NCBI GenBank assembly: GCA_937929805.1 | Contig: CALFUT010000034.1 | Span: 62,001 to 126,000 of the forward strand | Direction of reading: 5' to 3' | DNA: 64,000 nt | Source of the DNA: an uncultured Pirellulaceae bacterium | GTDB lineage: Bacteria > Planctomycetota > Planctomycetia > Pirellulales > Pirellulaceae | Shown here: positions 63,119 to 64,000 of the stretch, piece by piece | Position numbering within the stretch: position 1 is the stretch's first letter | Layout of the letters: each line of letters starts with the position of its first letter | The notes under the pieces: model-generated | What the model saw: the letters and a program-made list of their open reading frames with translations, nothing else | What the model was told of the DNA's origin: nothing | Database searches by the model: none | Translations under genes and position numbers: made by a program

Positions 63119-64000
63119 ATGGCTGTTCTTCTTCAAGTTCAAAAAGCGTTCAAAAGTTATGGCGATCAGATTCTGCTTGACGGGGCCGAGGCCACGATTA
63201 CCGATGATGTAAAAGTTGGCTTCGTTGGTCGCAATGGGGCAGGAAAGTCGACTTTGCTGAAAGTTCTGCTGGGCGATGAAGAGCTGGACAGCGGGGAAGT
63301 CATTCGGCATCCGCGTTTGCAAGTTGGATACTTGCGACAGCATGACCCGTTTGTTGAAGGCGAGTCCGCGATGGACTTTCTGATGCGAGACAGCGATCAG
63401 CCCGATTGGAAGTGTGGCGAAGTCGCTGGTCAATTTGAATTGAAAGGCGACTGTCTATTTGGCCCGGTCAGTGCGTTGTCGGGCGGTTGGCAAACACGCG
63501 TCAAACTGGCCGCGTTGCTGCTGCACGAGCCGAATTTGTTGCTGCTGGACGAGCCGACCAACTTCTTGGACGTGCGGACTCAGATGTTGTTGGAAACATT
63601 TCTGAAAAGTTTTCGCCAGGCGTGTCTGATTGTCTCGCACGACCGAACGTTCCTAACGGCGACTTGCGATCATACGCTCGATCTTTCCCGTGGCAAGTTG
63701 ACGATGTATCCCGGCAAGATTGGAAAGTTCCTTGAATACCAAGCCGAACAGCGAGAGCAGGCCGTTCGAGAAAATGCTTCGACACTGGCCAAAGCGAAGC
63801 AACTAGAAAAGTTCATTAACTCCAACCGAGCCAACGCGAACACCGCGTCGCAGGCTCGATCTAAGCAGAAGCAGTTGGATCGGCTGAAGCTGAACGAAAT
63901 CGCCGTCGACGAAAAAACGGCCTACATTCAGGCTCCGGTCGTTCAGCCTCGGCAAGGCGCGGTGGTGAGATGCGAGGGTTTGAGCATTGGCTATCCCGAT
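63119..64000 (+). CDS. ABC-F family ATPase (3' end outside window)
   Basis: 294 codons from ATG 63119 to the right edge. Walker A is GRNGAGKSTLLKVL, signature LSGGWQTRVKLAALLL, Walker B LLLLDEPTNFLD and the switch His in IVSHDRTFL. The inter-domain linker helix (ASTLAKAKQLEKFINSNRAN, QARSKQKQLDRL) and the beginning of the second ATPase domain are visible, with no membrane segments. This is the ABC-F architecture (Uup, EttA, Ybit-like translation or ribosome factors). The exact subfamily cannot be set without the second half. Confidence 0.95.
   Translation, partial: MAVLLQVQKAFKSYGDQILLDGAEATITDDVKVGFVGRNGAGKSTLLKVLLGDEELDSGEVIRHPRLQVGYLRQHDPFVEGESAMDFLMRDSDQPDWKCGEVAGQFELKGDCLFGPVSALSGGWQTRVKLAALLLHEPNLLLLDEPTNFLDVRTQMLLETFLKSFRQACLIVSHDRTFLTATCDHTLDLSRGKLTMYPGKIGKFLEYQAEQREQAVRENASTLAKAKQLEKFINSNRANANTASQARSKQKQLDRLKLNEIAVDEKTAYIQAPVVQPRQGAVVRCEGLSIGYPD

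Noticed and set aside
1-64000. CRISPR arrays, complete insertion sequences or prophage
   Set aside because: No regularly spaced direct repeats, transposase or phage structural genes were seen; the only recombinase sequence is the short integrase relic.

Overview
The window looks like a chromosomal segment of a planctomycete close to Rhodopirellula and other Pirellulaceae. This is inferred from a BBP7-type outer-membrane barrel, a secreted beta-helix protein opening with the planctomycete 'FQQLEARQMLA' leader, two secreted proteins with the same dockerin-like 'DVLxDAF' tail, frequent TTG starts, and GC-rich palindromic repeats of a kind I associate with these genomes. No rRNA, CRISPR array or intact transposase is seen. 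One tRNA (anticodon CAT) is present.

Layout. 1-6644 (minus): a chemosensory operon in the order CheY-like regulator, small protein, CheW, sensorless MCP, hybrid CheA, and a receiver-PATAN regulator cut by the left edge. 7377-23285: housekeeping and envelope genes (BBP7 barrel; membrane spermidine-synthase-like/TPR protein; Tat-exported GMC oxidoreductase; MFS-acyltransferase-AMP ligase fusion; NAD synthetase; zinc-ribbon membrane protein pair). 23323-24045: a GNAT acetyltransferase.

24501-31035 is an accessory island starting at the tRNA. It holds a PD-(D/E)XK nuclease-like gene, a large N6-adenine methyltransferase and an XRE regulator, then an integrase remnant and a hipBA module with an operator array. 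31099-40166 returns to core-like genes: cupin, FG-GAP/ASPIC secreted protein, a 1433-residue protein of unknown function, and a PQQ-propeller protein.

40231-46795 is a second defence locus. A second methyltransferase plus PD-(D/E)XK pair, related in architecture to the first, lies inside a decayed type I restriction system: an hsdR fragment on one side; an hsdM fragment, rhuM and an internally deleted hsdM on the other. The small nucleases of the two loci share a signature (ED-x-IT; D...ECK; EG-[VI]-x-RF-x2-GKY; MVGY), and both methyltransferases seem to carry a decayed nuclease-like N-terminus. This two-gene cassette is my best candidate for an undescribed system.

47037-51108: a Tat-exported molybdopterin oxidoreductase and its four-cluster ferredoxin subunit, separated by an array of palindromes. 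52048-53506: a compact three-gene operon (HicA-like protein, DNA-binding partner, SecB-like chaperone) resembling a toxin-antitoxin-chaperone module. 54036-64000: conserved hypothetical protein, YihY-family membrane protein, giant beta-helix protein, YchF, M28 peptidase, RluA-like pseudouridine synthase with an altered catalytic residue, and an ABC-F ATPase cut by the right edge.
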